Positions 1 to 9,082 of a stretch of DNA of 64,000 nucleotides are shown in pieces. Position 1 is the first letter of the stretch, and every line of letters starts with the position of its first letter. The translations under genes and the position numbers were made by a program. The notes beneath the pieces were generated by a model, which did no database searches, was not told where the DNA came from, and saw nothing but the letters and a program-made list of their open reading frames with translations. Where the stretch lies: contig NZ_CP121451.1 of NCBI RefSeq assembly GCF_029689945.1, positions 2,232,001 through 2,296,000 on the forward strand. Direction: 5' to 3'. This DNA comes from Paenibacillus amylolyticus. GTDB lineage: Bacteria > Bacillota > Bacilli > Paenibacillales > Paenibacillaceae.

Positions 1-2
1 AG

Positions 3-203
3 CCTTGGATCTTGCGCGGGTATATGAAGGTGTCGGAAGCAGCCACGACATCCACTTCTGTGGGATGGATGCTGGTGTTGTTTATTTTGCTGTATCTGAT
101 CCTCTGTTTCTCTTGCATTCGGGTGCTCAGCAAGCTGTTCCGCAACAAGGAAGCAGAGAAGGAACTGGCATCTCTGGGGCTTGAAGGAGGGATTGTGCAT
201 TGA
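3..203 (+). CDS. cydA: Cytochrome bd ubiquinol oxidase subunit I, C-terminal fragment
   Basis: This is the 3' end of a gene that begins before the window. The 66 visible residues start with PWILRGYMKVSEAAT, which resembles the conserved CydA tail, followed by one hydrophobic helix and a short charged C-terminus. CydA carries the quinol-binding loop and the haems b558, b595 and d of the terminal oxidase in the cytoplasmic membrane; none of the haem ligands lie in this fragment. Its TGA overlaps the TTG start of the next gene by four bases, the usual translational coupling of cydA and cydB. Confidence 0.85.
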   Translation, partial: PWILRGYMKVSEAATTSTSVGWMLVLFILLYLILCFSCIRVLSKLFRNKEAEKELASLGLEGGIVH

Positions 204-1231
204 GCTTCGAAATTGCGGGCATTGCGATATTGTGGACGTTTTTGTTCGGTTACCTGATTGTCGCTTCGATTGATTTTGGCGCCGGGTTCTTCAGCTTTTA
301 CAGCATACTGACCGGGCATGAGAACAAAATTCATAACATCATTCAGCGCTACCTGTCTCCCGTGTGGGAAGTGACGAATGTGTTTCTGATCTTCTTTGTG
401 GTTGGATTGGTCGGGTTTTATCCGGACAGTGCCTTTTATTACGGGACAGCTTTGCTGGTGCCGGGTTCTCTGGCCATTGTCCTGCTTGCCATCCGGGGGT
501 GTATTACGCCTACAATACCTATGGCAATCATGGGCAGAACAGCCGGATCTACATGGCATTGTACGGAGCGACGGGACTGCTGATTCCGGCGGTATTCTCC
601 ACCATTTTGGCGATATCCGAAGGTGGGATCATTGAGCAGGTGGGGAACAGGTGTTTTTTCGCTGGCGTGAATTTTTGACGAATCCCTATACCTGGTCGGT
701 TGTTTTGCTTGCACTGGTCAGTGTGCTGTACATCTCGGCGATGTTTCTTTCCTATTATGCCAAGCGGGCAGGCGATGAGCCGGCATTTGAGGTGCTTCGG
801 GAGTATGCACTGCTGTGGAGCTTGCCCACCATTTTTGCGAGTTTTCTGGCATTTCTGCAGATTAACAAACAGAATCCCGCACATTTTGAGCAGATGGTGA
901 ATATTTCATGGATGTTCATTGCTTCATTTATCTGTTTTGTCATTGCGGTGTCGTTGGTGTGGAAACGCAAATATCTGGGCTGGTGTTTTATCGCTGTCAT
1001 GCTTCAGTTTGCCTTCGCCTGGTATGGTTACGGACGGTCTCACCTTCCGTATATCCTGTATCCCTATATTAATATTTACGACAGCTTTACGAATCGTACC
1101 ATGGGAATTGCGCTGATTACGGCGTTCAGCCTGGGCTGCTCGTGCTCATTCCGTCGCTTGTGCTGATTATGAAGCTGTTCCTGTTCGATGCCAATTATGT
1201 GCGCGGTAATTCCGGTAAAAAGAAAGGATGA
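200..1231 (+). CDS. cydB: Cytochrome bd ubiquinol oxidase subunit II (three apparent frameshifts)
   Basis: The product is the second membrane subunit of the bd-type quinol:O2 oxidoreductase. It starts at TTG 200 (MSFEIAGIAILW) and shows the CydB hallmark helix with FDFGAGF-like SIDFGAGFFSF, then FYPDSAFYYGT, YAYNTYGNHGQNSRIY and a C-terminal tail ending NSGKKKG. The reading passes through frames 2, 1, 3 and 2 again. The breaks lie near the G run at 494-498, the T run at 650-655 and the GGG at 1133-1135. One extra base at each restores a continuous protein of about 343 residues, normal for CydB. Because all three breaks are single-base losses in homopolymers, they look like sequence errors, not decay. 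cydC and cydD are not in the window. Confidence 0.85.
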
Positions 1232-1325
1232 GTCTGTCCATGCTGCTGAACATGTTCTTACTCATGACGCCCTTGCTGCATTCGTTATCTACCGAGGGAG
1301 TCACGGGATTCCCGGTATAACCGGG

Positions 1326-1436
1326 TTGAGTTTTTTTGAGACATTCACCATTATGTACGCTCCCCCACTTATCATTATGGCTGCGATTGTCTTTTTGTTC
1401 ATATATCTGGCCGTATGCAAAAACCCGAAGGATTGA
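1326..1436 (+). CDS. cydS: CydS-like small subunit of cytochrome bd oxidase
   Basis: A 36-residue single-helix peptide reads from TTG 1326: MSFFETFTIMYAPPL, then a hydrophobic stretch and KNPKD. The pattern TFxIMYAPxxIxxxxxxxxF resembles what I recall of CydS, the roughly 33-residue third subunit of Bacillaceae bd oxidase, and it sits right after cydB. No good Shine-Dalgarno precedes TTG 1326. An alternative is that translation starts at ATG 1240, which has AAAGAAAGGATGAG in front of it, and that one base is missing near 1305-1313; this would give a 65-residue two-helix protein. The identity is an inference from position and motif. Confidence 0.5.
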   Translation: MSFFETFTIMYAPPLIIMAAIVFLFIYLAVCKNPKD

Positions 1437-1507
1437 TTGACTGGTACGTACATTCCCGTTTGGGGTAATCTGTTGTTAAGAAATGAGGAAGGGAGGAGGG
1501 CCCTTTC

Positions 1508-2557
1508 ATGCCTAAAATCCGTTATAACAACATTGATAATGTAAGTACGGACAAAACGCTGAAGGAATTCAAGCAATGGAGGGAGCAGCGGCGCAACAAA
1601 GTGAAGGACTACTCCTACACCGTGCCCAAACACCCGCCTGAACTGGATTATCTGCATGCCAATCGGGAGGATACGAGTATTACCTGGATTGGTCACTCCA
1701 CGTTTTTCATTCAATATTATGGATTGAACATCGTGACTGATCCGGTGTGGGCCGAAAAAATGGGATTTCAACGAAGGCTCGGTGCCCCCGGCATTCCGAT
1801 TCAGGATATTCCACCATTGGATGTCATTCTGATATCCCATTCCCACTATGATCATCTGCATCTGGCTTCCCTGCGTAAGCTGATTACTGCCAAGACGTTG
1901 CTGATCGTACCCGATGGTCTGAAGCGCAAGATGATTCGCAAAGGATTCCATCGATGCCAAGAGATGAAGTGGTGGGAACATATTACACTTGGCGGAGTCA
2001 AAATAACCTTTGTCCCTGCACAGCACTGGACGCGACGAACGCTGTTCGATACCAATACGTCCCACTGGGGTGGTTATGTGTTGGAACAGAACCATTCGGC
2101 GACGACTTCTGCGGCGGAAAGTGCTGCAACAACGAGCGGTCAGGATCATTCATCCACAGCAGAATCAGGGAAGAACGAAACACCCAAAGATTCTGTTGGC
2201 CCGCCTGTGTTGTATTTTGTGGGTGATACAGGTTACTTCCAGGGATTCAAAACCATAGGAGAGCGCTTTGACATTGGTGTTACTTTGATGCCCATCGGCG
2301 CCTACGATCCGGAATGGTTCATGACTTCACAGCACGTGACACCTGAAGAAGCACTGCAGGGGTTCATTGAGACCGGCTCCCAGCTTATGGTGCCCATGCA
2401 CTATGGCACATTCAAGCTGGCGGATGATACGCCGAAGGAGGCACTGGATCGGCTGGAAGTCGAACGTGAACGACTGGGCATTGGCAAAGAGCGGATTCGG
2501 GTGCTTGGTCATGGCGAAACGCTACGCATCAGGCATGAAAAAGGTAAACAGGACTAA
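1508..2557 (+). CDS. MBL-fold metallo-hydrolase, NAPE-PLD/UlaG-like
   Basis: The 349-residue protein has the metallo-beta-lactamase core: WIGHSTFFIQ near residue 60, the zinc motif HSHYDHLH (HxHxDH) near 116, a late HWGGY, then FVGDTGYF and VPMHYGTF. The order fits the branch that includes N-acyl-phosphatidylethanolamine phospholipase D-like lipid hydrolases and UlaG; the substrate cannot be read from sequence. Between about residues 197 and 236 there is a low-complexity Ala/Thr/Ser/Gly-rich insert just before VLYFVGDTG, probably a surface loop. GAGGAGG precedes the ATG. A terminator hairpin follows at 2631, so it appears monocistronic. Confidence 0.8.
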   Translation: MPKIRYNNIDNVSTDKTLKEFKQWREQRRNKVKDYSYTVPKHPPELDYLHANREDTSITWIGHSTFFIQYYGLNIVTDPVWAEKMGFQRRLGAPGIPIQDIPPLDVILISHSHYDHLHLASLRKLITAKTLLIVPDGLKRKMIRKGFHRCQEMKWWEHITLGGVKITFVPAQHWTRRTLFDTNTSHWGGYVLEQNHSATTSAAESAATTSGQDHSSTAESGKNETPKDSVGPPVLYFVGDTGYFQGFKTIGERFDIGVTLMPIGAYDPEWFMTSQHVTPEEALQGFIETGSQLMVPMHYGTFKLADDTPKEALDRLEVERERLGIGKERIRVLGHGETLRIRHEKGKQD

Positions 2558-2630
2558 CAAAATCGAGCCAAATATGTTAATGTAGGGATATACCCGCATG
2601 AACAGTATTTTTACCAAATCTTTAATAAGT

Positions 2631-2666
2631 AAAAAGCGGCCAATTTTCGAATTTGCCGCTTTTTTG
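2631..2666 (+). terminator. Intrinsic terminator after the MBL-fold gene
   Basis: A nine-base stem AAAAGCGGC / GCCGCTTTT with an AT-rich loop is followed by a T run. It closes the upstream transcript. Confidence 0.8.
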
Positions 2667-2669
2667 TGT

Positions 2670-2675
2670 TATAAT
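2670..2675 (+). promoter_or_regulatory. Possible -10 box upstream of the ABC-F gene
   Basis: TATAAT lies immediately behind the upstream terminator, 97 bases before the ATG of the ABC-F gene. No convincing -35 box is visible at 16-18 bases upstream, where the terminator hairpin lies, so the call is weak. Confidence 0.3.
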
Positions 2676-2757
2676 ATGGTGCCAGAATAGGCATCGGGAT
2701 ATTGAATCCATGATTTACGCAACTTGCTATTCATGCAGTATGCAGATTAACCAATAA

Positions 2758-4397
<1,640 letters not shown>

Positions 4398-4436
4398 ACG
4401 AAGCGACATCTACGGCACATTCTTATAGAACAGAGA

Positions 4437-4478
4437 AAGACCGCAAGCCCCTTGTGAAGAGGGCTTGCGGTTCTTTTT
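4437..4478 (+). terminator. Terminator downstream of the ABC-F gene
   Basis: A 12-base GC-rich stem GACCGCAAGCCC / GGGCTTGCGGTTC is followed by TTTTT. It ends the ABC-F transcript and faces the convergent small gene at 4513-4701. Confidence 0.85.
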
Positions 4479-4512
4479 GTGTTTCCATTGGGTTTCTTTG
4501 CGGCTTTAAAAC

Positions 4513-4701
4513 CTAAGATCCACCAGTACGGCGACGTTGGTTGTTGGGCTTCTTGTTGTTTTGACTCTTCATCGCTTTGGGTCCGCCTTCAAAGTAGGCG
4601 CTGGATTGGTTACCGGAATTTGCTTGTTCTTTCTTTTGCGCCAGCTTTTGGCGTATAGCATCCTGCAAACTGATCTTTTTCGGTTCGTTATTTTCGCTCA
4701 T
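4513..4701 (-). CDS. Conserved small basic protein
   Basis: A 62-residue hydrophilic protein begins MSENNEPKKISLQDAIRQKL and ends in the very basic KSQNNKKPNNQRRRTGGS. No signal peptide, membrane segment or catalytic motif is visible. The lysine/arginine/asparagine-rich tail suggests a nucleic-acid contact, but that is inference. GAGGGAAATAACG precedes the start on the minus strand. Similar short proteins with an MKSQ..KK.NNQRRR tail are, as far as I recall, widespread in Bacillales; their function is unknown to me. Confidence 0.6.
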   Translation of the reverse strand: MSENNEPKKISLQDAIRQKLAQKKEQANSGNQSSAYFEGGPKAMKSQNNKKPNNQRRRTGGS

Positions 4702-4991
4702 CGTTATTTCCCTCCCGGTCTTACAGTAAGCCGTCCAGATTGGACGGGATGTACCTATTTTATACGTTTTATAAAAGCCTCACAAGGGCAACCTGATAAA
4801 ATGCTCCAAACCTTTGGTTTTACCCAGGCCAACATTCTTTCTCATTAACTACAGCCCTGCCGTCTGGCAACTTTGTTTCGGCTTGCCTACAGCAATGCAG
4901 CCTGGCAACACTGTTTCTGTAGACCCACACGCTCCGCATTTGGTAACATGAAAAAACCGTAATACGAAACGTAAAAGGAGTGTCGCCCGGT

Positions 4992-5878
4992 TTGAACGCT
5001 TATGAAGAAATTCGAAAAGGGGAGCGGGGGCTTGGGTTAGTATTGTAGCCTATCTCGTCTTGTCCGCCTTTAAGCTGATCTGTGGATATGTATTTGCTTC
5101 CAGCGCCTTGCTGGCCGATGGTTTCAATAACCTTACAGATATAGTGGCATCTGTTGCTGTATTGATCGGGCTTCGGATTTCCCAGAAACCACCTGATTCC
5201 GATCATGCTTATGGTCATTTTAGAGCGGAAACGGTTGCTGCCTTGGTGGCTTCATTTATTATGGCTATGGTTGGGCTGCAAGTGTTGGTTGAGGCCATTC
5301 GCTCCTGGTACGAGGGAGCCTTTGTTGCTCCAAACCTGTGGGCTGCAGCAGTTGCTGTAGTCTGCGCTATGGTGATGTTGGGCGTGTATCGTTACAATCA
5401 CCGTCTGGCTAGACAAATTAATAGTCAGGCTCTGATGGCAGCGGCGAAAGATAACCGTTCGGATGCCTGGGTCAGCATAGGCGCGGCAGTTGGAATTGTA
5501 GGTGCGCAGTTCGGACTTCCATGGCTGGATAAAGTAGCTGCGATTGCTGTAGGTCTGTTGATCTGCAAGACGGCTTGGGAGATTTTCCGGGATTCCACAC
5601 ATCGTCTTACCGATGGATTTGACCAGAAGGAGCTGACGGATCTCAGATCCTCGGTAGCTCGCGTTCCTGGTGTTGAAATGATTAAGGACGTGAAGGCACG
5701 GGTGCACGGCAGTCATGTACTTGTGGATGTTGTCATTGAAGTGGACGGAAACTTAAGCTTGATTGAAGGTCATCAGATCTGTGACCGAGTGGAAGAGCGG
5801 TTGAAGCGGTCGCATAACATCATGCATGTACATGTACATGTGGAGCCGAAGGCAGGAGAATTCACCAGGAACTCTTGA
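4992..5878 (+). CDS. Cation diffusion facilitator (CDF) transporter (one apparent frameshift)
   Basis: This is a membrane antiporter that exports divalent metal ions (Zn/Co/Fe/Mn type; specificity not determinable). The reading starts at TTG 4992 behind AAAAGGAG and gives MNAYEEIRKGERG, then breaks at the G run 5026-5030. One more G joins it to AWVSIVAYLVLSAFKLICGYVF. Helix II carries ADGFNNLTDI and helix V carries AAAKDNRSDAWVSIG, matching the paired HxxxD/DxxxD metal site of the family (here D-N-D and D-S-D). A cytosolic C-terminal domain ends in a histidine-rich NIMHVHVHVEP. The repaired length is 295 residues, normal for CDF proteins. Confidence 0.85.
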
Positions 5879-5905
5879 ACAGGGAGTGAACATCTTGGAA
5901 AATCA

Positions 5906-5943
5906 AAAGAGGACAGCCGCGATTGTACGCGCTGTCCTCTTTA
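5906..5943. terminator. Bidirectional terminator between convergent genes
   Basis: A 12-base perfect stem AAAGAGGACAGC / GCTGTCCTCTTT separates the CDF gene from the convergent secreted-protein gene. T-rich tracts follow on both strands. Confidence 0.8.
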
Positions 5944-5969
5944 CTTATCGTAAGAACGAATATACGATG

Positions 5970-6425
5970 TTATTGAATGGCAACGTGGATCCACGCTTTA
6001 CCTTTCCAAGTGTACACTTGCACCCACTCGCCACCGTCGAATCCGTCAACCACTTCACCTGTTGTATCAATGACTTGGGAGCTCAATGCACCGATTGGTT
6101 TACCGTTAGGTGCGTCATAGAACCAAGTGCGCTCCAGAAGGTTCAGCAGCATTGTAGGTGCCAGGACTTCATCGCCTGGTTTTACAAGTGGCTCTTCAAA
6201 CAGTTTATTATCTGTAGTTGTAGCTGGAGTCTCAGCAGTACCTTCTACTGTGTCAACAGCCGGTTTGTTCACTTCAACAGCCGGAGTTGTTGTCGTAGTC
6301 GTTGTCGTAGCTTCTGTTCCTTTTTCCGGAGTTACTGTTCCAGTAACCGCTTCCTCAGCACCTGCAGCAGCAGCCATCGAACCCATCAACGTTAAAGCAG
6401 CGGCAAAACTCACGATTTTTTTCAT
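5970..6425 (-). CDS. Secreted SH3-like domain protein
   Basis: A 151-residue exported protein starts at ATG 6425 (MKKIVSFAAALTLMGS) just behind a GAGGAGGA ribosome site; the longer frame to 6503 has none. The signal peptide ends near AAAAGAEEA. A threonine-rich spacer (TEATTTTTTTTPAVE) follows. The C-terminal 80 residues contain LLERTWFYDAPNGKPIGAL and GEWVQVYTWKGKAWIHVA, a bacterial SH3-like pattern that in other secreted proteins binds cell wall. No catalytic domain is attached. The gene stands alone and converges on the CDF gene. Confidence 0.65.
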   Translation of the reverse strand: MKKIVSFAAALTLMGSMAAAAGAEEAVTGTVTPEKGTEATTTTTTTTPAVEVNKPAVDTVEGTAETPATTTDNKLFEEPLVKPGDEVLAPTMLLNLLERTWFYDAPNGKPIGALSSQVIDTTGEVVDGFDGGEWVQVYTWKGKAWIHVAIQ

Positions 6426-6717
6426 TTGTTTTTCCTCCTCGGTTAGGTATGTAATTTGTTGTCCTGTGATAAAAGTAACCAAGCGAGCTACCTTATGAAT
6501 CACAAATTATAACAATATTTTCTTGCATTCTCCAGTGTCAACTGGCGCATATGTGGGTATATAGCAAGCCTGTAAATATCATACTTCGGTGGGATAAAAC
6601 CGGGCTGGCTATCTCAAAAAAAGTCCTGTTTTTGATGGATTCATGTGAGAACGGATTGGAATAAAGCAGAAGGGAGTGCAATACATAATATAGAAAAGTT
6701 GACCTGGATCTGAACGC
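6426..6717. other. Intergenic region without a recognised gene
   Basis: This stretch holds the minus-strand upstream region of the secreted-protein gene. On the minus strand a TATAAT lies near 6515 and a TTGACA near 6540, but they are spaced too widely (24 bases) to be one promoter. I see no other feature. Confidence 0.4.
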
Positions 6718-6756
6718 ACAAAAGCCAATCGGCTGGGTAGCACGATTGGCTTTTGT
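6718..6756 (-). terminator. Terminator of the YtjA-like gene
   Basis: A 14-base perfect stem ACAAAAGCCAATCG / CGATTGGCTTTTGT lies 40 bases past the stop of the minus-strand gene at 6797-6961. Confidence 0.8.
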
Positions 6757-6796
6757 ATGTATTCGTTAGAATTGATTAGTTCGATCAGAGCCGAGG

Positions 6797-6961
6797 TTAT
6801 CGCATTCGGCTACGTCCCGTAATGAGGGAGATTACGAACAGTACAACAAAGATGAAGAAGAGTACTTTCGCGATTGAAGCAGCTGCTTCAACGATACCGA
6901 AGAATCCAAAAATACCTGCGACCAGTGCAATGATTAGAAATAATACAGACCATTTCAACAT
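6797..6961 (-). CDS. DUF1328/YtjA-like small membrane protein
   Basis: A 54-residue two-helix protein reads MLKWSVLFLIIALVAGIFGF, then EAAASIAKVLFFIFVV and ends TGRSRMR. The GI..AAASIAKxLFFIF pattern is the DUF1328 (UPF0391) signature. AAAGGATGAAACC precedes the ATG. The function of the family is unknown; members are usually stress-induced. A SigB-like promoter lies 70-100 bases upstream on the same strand (7034-7059), back to back with the one for the ytxG-like gene. Confidence 0.8.
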   Translation of the reverse strand: MLKWSVLFLIIALVAGIFGFFGIVEAAASIAKVLFFIFVVLFVISLITGRSRMR

Positions 6962-7033
6962 GAGGTTTCATCCTTTCGTTTACTTGATTATGGAGTGAGT
7001 TGTGTTCACCTCACCGCCTTGTGTAATTTAACT

Positions 7034-7059
7034 TTAACCGGGGGTTATCCAGTTGAAAC
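7034..7059 (-). promoter_or_regulatory. SigB-like promoter for the YtjA-like gene
   Basis: On the minus strand GTTTCA (7059-7054), a 14-base spacer and GGTTAA (7039-7034) match the general-stress consensus GTTTAA-N12-15-GGGTAT. Transcription would enter the gene starting at 6961. Confidence 0.6.
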
Positions 7060-7108
7060 ATCGGTTTCTTTTCCAAACTTAGGCATATATGAAGGGATAT
7101 ATAATATT

Positions 7109-7134
7109 GTTTCGTCCGGGAAATCGCCGGGTAA
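7109..7134 (+). promoter_or_regulatory. SigB-like promoter for the YtxG-like gene
   Basis: GTTTCG, a 14-base spacer and GGGTAA lie 48 bases before ATG 7182. In B. subtilis the ytxGHJ operon is SigB-dependent, which supports the reading. Confidence 0.65.
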
Positions 7135-7181
7135 CTATAGCAATAACAAACTGATGCACATATGGAAAGAGAGGTTCTTCT

Positions 7182-7692
7182 ATGATCTATCAAATTAGCG
7201 TGGCCCTGATTGCAGTGGCATTTGCCGTACTGGTGTTCTTTTTAATTCGTACCTTGAAATCCGCTCAGGGTTCTTTGGACAATGTCTCACAGACCTTGCA
7301 GGAGGTACAGAAAACCATCGATGAACTTAGTTATGAAGTGAAGCAGACGGTAAGACATGCCAATGATATTACCGCGGATGTACAGCACAAAATGAAAAAA
7401 ATTGATCCTGTTATGGAATCTGTAGAGAATCTGGGAGAAGTGTTGAATGAAGTAACAGCAGCAGCTGAAACAAGTCTCCACAACGCTGATGGCGAAATTT
7501 CAGACCAAGCGTAACAACGCTGAACATACCAAGCGTGCTGAAGAGGCTCATGTAAATACACCGCCGGCCACATCTACGGATCGTACCCTGCAATCCTATG
7601 AAGCTACATATAATGGTGAAGCTAAGGGCGGGAAGAACTGGATGAAGTATGTTGATGTTGCGGCAAATGTATGGCAACGGATGCGCAAGTAA
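7182..7692 (+). CDS. DUF948 protein, YtxG-like (one apparent frameshift)
   Basis: An N-terminal helix (MIYQISVALIAVAFAVLVFF) is followed by a long coiled-coil rich in Gln, Glu and Val, the DUF948 arrangement: a membrane-anchored, cytoplasmic helical protein. The first frame stops at 7514. The C-terminal part MAKFQTKRNNAEH...WMKYVDVAANVWQRMRK continues in another frame to 7692. Joining the two needs one base removed or two added near 7475-7490, so the exact residue string there is uncertain. The part starting at 7489 has no ribosome site of its own, which argues for one gene. GAGAGG precedes ATG 7182. Confidence 0.7.
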
Positions 7693-7760
7693 CATGACCG
7701 CTTTGTAACCAATAAAGAAGCCTTCAGAGCGGTGATGAACCTGATGAAAGGGTGAGAATC

Positions 7761-8294
7761 ATGATGAAACTACTGCTTGTGATGTTTAGCGTAATTTCTC
7801 CCTTTTCCGTTCAACCGGCAGCGGTACCTGCTGCTCACGATATGCAATGGACGGCAATGGAAGAGAAGGCGCCAGAGGTGACTCTGGCTGTTGATCGATC
7901 CGAGACTTTCCAGCATTTTCGGACTCTGAATGGCATTTCTCTGGATGACACCATGGAAGATTTGCTGGCCAAGAAGGGCCAGCCCCTGCATAAACAGGAA
8001 GATCCTTATCTAGGATGTCCTGAATATCATTTCCATGATGTAACGGTTGGTTTGTGTGAAGATACGGATGTCATTCAATATGTGCATATCGATGCATCTG
8101 AGAATCACATCATGTTAAACGGTAAGCGAATTGAGCTGAATAGGGAAGCAATCCATCATGCTCTCGGAAAACCATATTATGTAGCCGAGGATGGAGAAGT
8201 CTTTCTCCGTGGAGACCATGCGCTGAAGGTATATATGAAGTCAGGCTCCCAGCAGATTGAAGGCATTGATCTTTTTGATGACACGGTTTCCTAG
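7761..8294 (+). CDS. Hypothetical secreted protein
   Basis: The 177-residue protein begins MMKLLLVMFSVISPFSVQPAAVPAAHD, a signal peptide with likely cleavage after PAA or AHD. The mature part has GISLDDTMEDLLAKKGQPLHK, then YLGCPEYHF and VGLCED (two cysteines), and a repeat of the same idea in NREAIHHALGKPYYVAEDGEV. The two copies of a D/E-(x)n-LGKP module resemble SmpA/BamE-like or beta-lactamase-inhibitor-like folds, but I do not recognise the family. AAAGGGTGAG supports ATG 7761 over the GTG at 7752. Confidence 0.5.
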   Translation: MMKLLLVMFSVISPFSVQPAAVPAAHDMQWTAMEEKAPEVTLAVDRSETFQHFRTLNGISLDDTMEDLLAKKGQPLHKQEDPYLGCPEYHFHDVTVGLCEDTDVIQYVHIDASENHIMLNGKRIELNREAIHHALGKPYYVAEDGEVFLRGDHALKVYMKSGSQQIEGIDLFDDTVS

Positions 8295-8313
8295 AAATGG
8301 TTATTAATGAATC

Positions 8314-8339
8314 GTTTCAACCCCATATAGTATGGTTAT
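8314..8339 (+). promoter_or_regulatory. SigB-like promoter for the YflT-like gene
   Basis: GTTTCA, a 14-base spacer and GGTTAT lie about 50 bases before the ATG at 8389. yflT of B. subtilis is a general-stress gene. Confidence 0.6.
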
Positions 8340-8388
8340 ATATTAAGTAGCTTGATACAGAAGATTAAATCAGAGGAGAGTGGAAACG

Positions 8389-8733
8389 ATGAATTCAACC
8401 AATGAGCAAGCTTATGCAAAAGTGGTAGAAAACGGAGTCCAGGCGGTAGAAGCGGTGAAAGAATTGCAGCTTACCGGATACCTTGCTGATCATATCTTTG
8501 TTCTCGCCCATGAGAAGGATCGCACAGATCGGATTGCGGATACAGCAGATGCCAAAGAAATTGGCATAAAGGAAGAAGGCGTATTTGATTCCCTGGCGAA
8601 TCTGTTCCGCTCACGTGGTGATGAACTCCGGGCCAAAATTGTTTCGATGGGCTTTACCGAAGCCGAAGCTGACTTCTACGAAAGTGAGTTGGACAAAGGT
8701 AAAGTACTCGTGATTGCCAAAAAGAAAGATTAA
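8389..8733 (+). CDS. General stress protein, YflT / GSP17M family
   Basis: A 114-residue soluble protein starts MNSTNEQAYAKVVENGVQ and continues with KELQLTGYLADHIFVLAHEKDRT, the heat-induced stress protein YflT pattern, ending ESELDKGKVLVIAKKKD. GAGGAGAG sits seven to ten bases before ATG 8389, so this start is preferred over the GTG at 8380. Homologues are among the proteins strongly induced by SigB; the molecular activity is unknown. A strong terminator follows. Confidence 0.8.
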   Translation: MNSTNEQAYAKVVENGVQAVEAVKELQLTGYLADHIFVLAHEKDRTDRIADTADAKEIGIKEEGVFDSLANLFRSRGDELRAKIVSMGFTEAEADFYESELDKGKVLVIAKKKD

Positions 8734-8805
8734 CCCGATACATTGGCAAGTTGAAGTTTGCTGAATATGGACAAACCTCTCAATAACTTGTGTAAAATGC
8801 TTAAT

Positions 8806-8856
8806 CAAAAACATAGATAAGGAATGGGGCTTTCCCCATTCCTTATCTATGTTTTT
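8806..8856 (+). terminator. Strong terminator after the YflT-like gene
   Basis: A perfect stem of more than 20 bases (ACATAGATAAGGAATGGGG and its complement, CTTT loop) is followed by TTTTTG. Confidence 0.9.
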
Positions 8857-9082
8857 GCAAGTTTAGAAGCGGGATCAGAACGCAGCAAAAACAGGGCGAA
8901 AAGCGGTGAAGATTACCCGTGATGGTGCCATTTACTGATAGAGTTTTTTTGTTTTTACGATTATAGTTATACTAGGAATTATTATGTCTACTGCCGTTTT
9001 GTATGAAAAATTTGTATAATTATCGTTCGTAATAACCTAATAAGAATCGACAAACCCGGACGCCACAGATAAGGAGATATCA
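8857..9082. other. Upstream region of the stress-signalling island
   Basis: This AT-rich stretch must carry the promoter of the rsbY-rsbK-rsbM operon. TATAAT-like strings occur near 8969 and 9015 but no -35 box at a good distance, and no GTTT-N14-GGGTA site is visible. Confidence 0.35.

Noticed and set aside
4855..4925. Direct repeat GCCTGGCAAC-type in the gap before the CDF gene
   Set aside because: Only two degenerate copies of about 29 bp; too weak to call a feature.
5826..6395. 189-residue plus-strand frame
   Set aside because: It is antisense to the secreted SH3-like protein, is rich in Cys/Ser/Phe from the complement of the Thr-rich spacer, and crosses a terminator.
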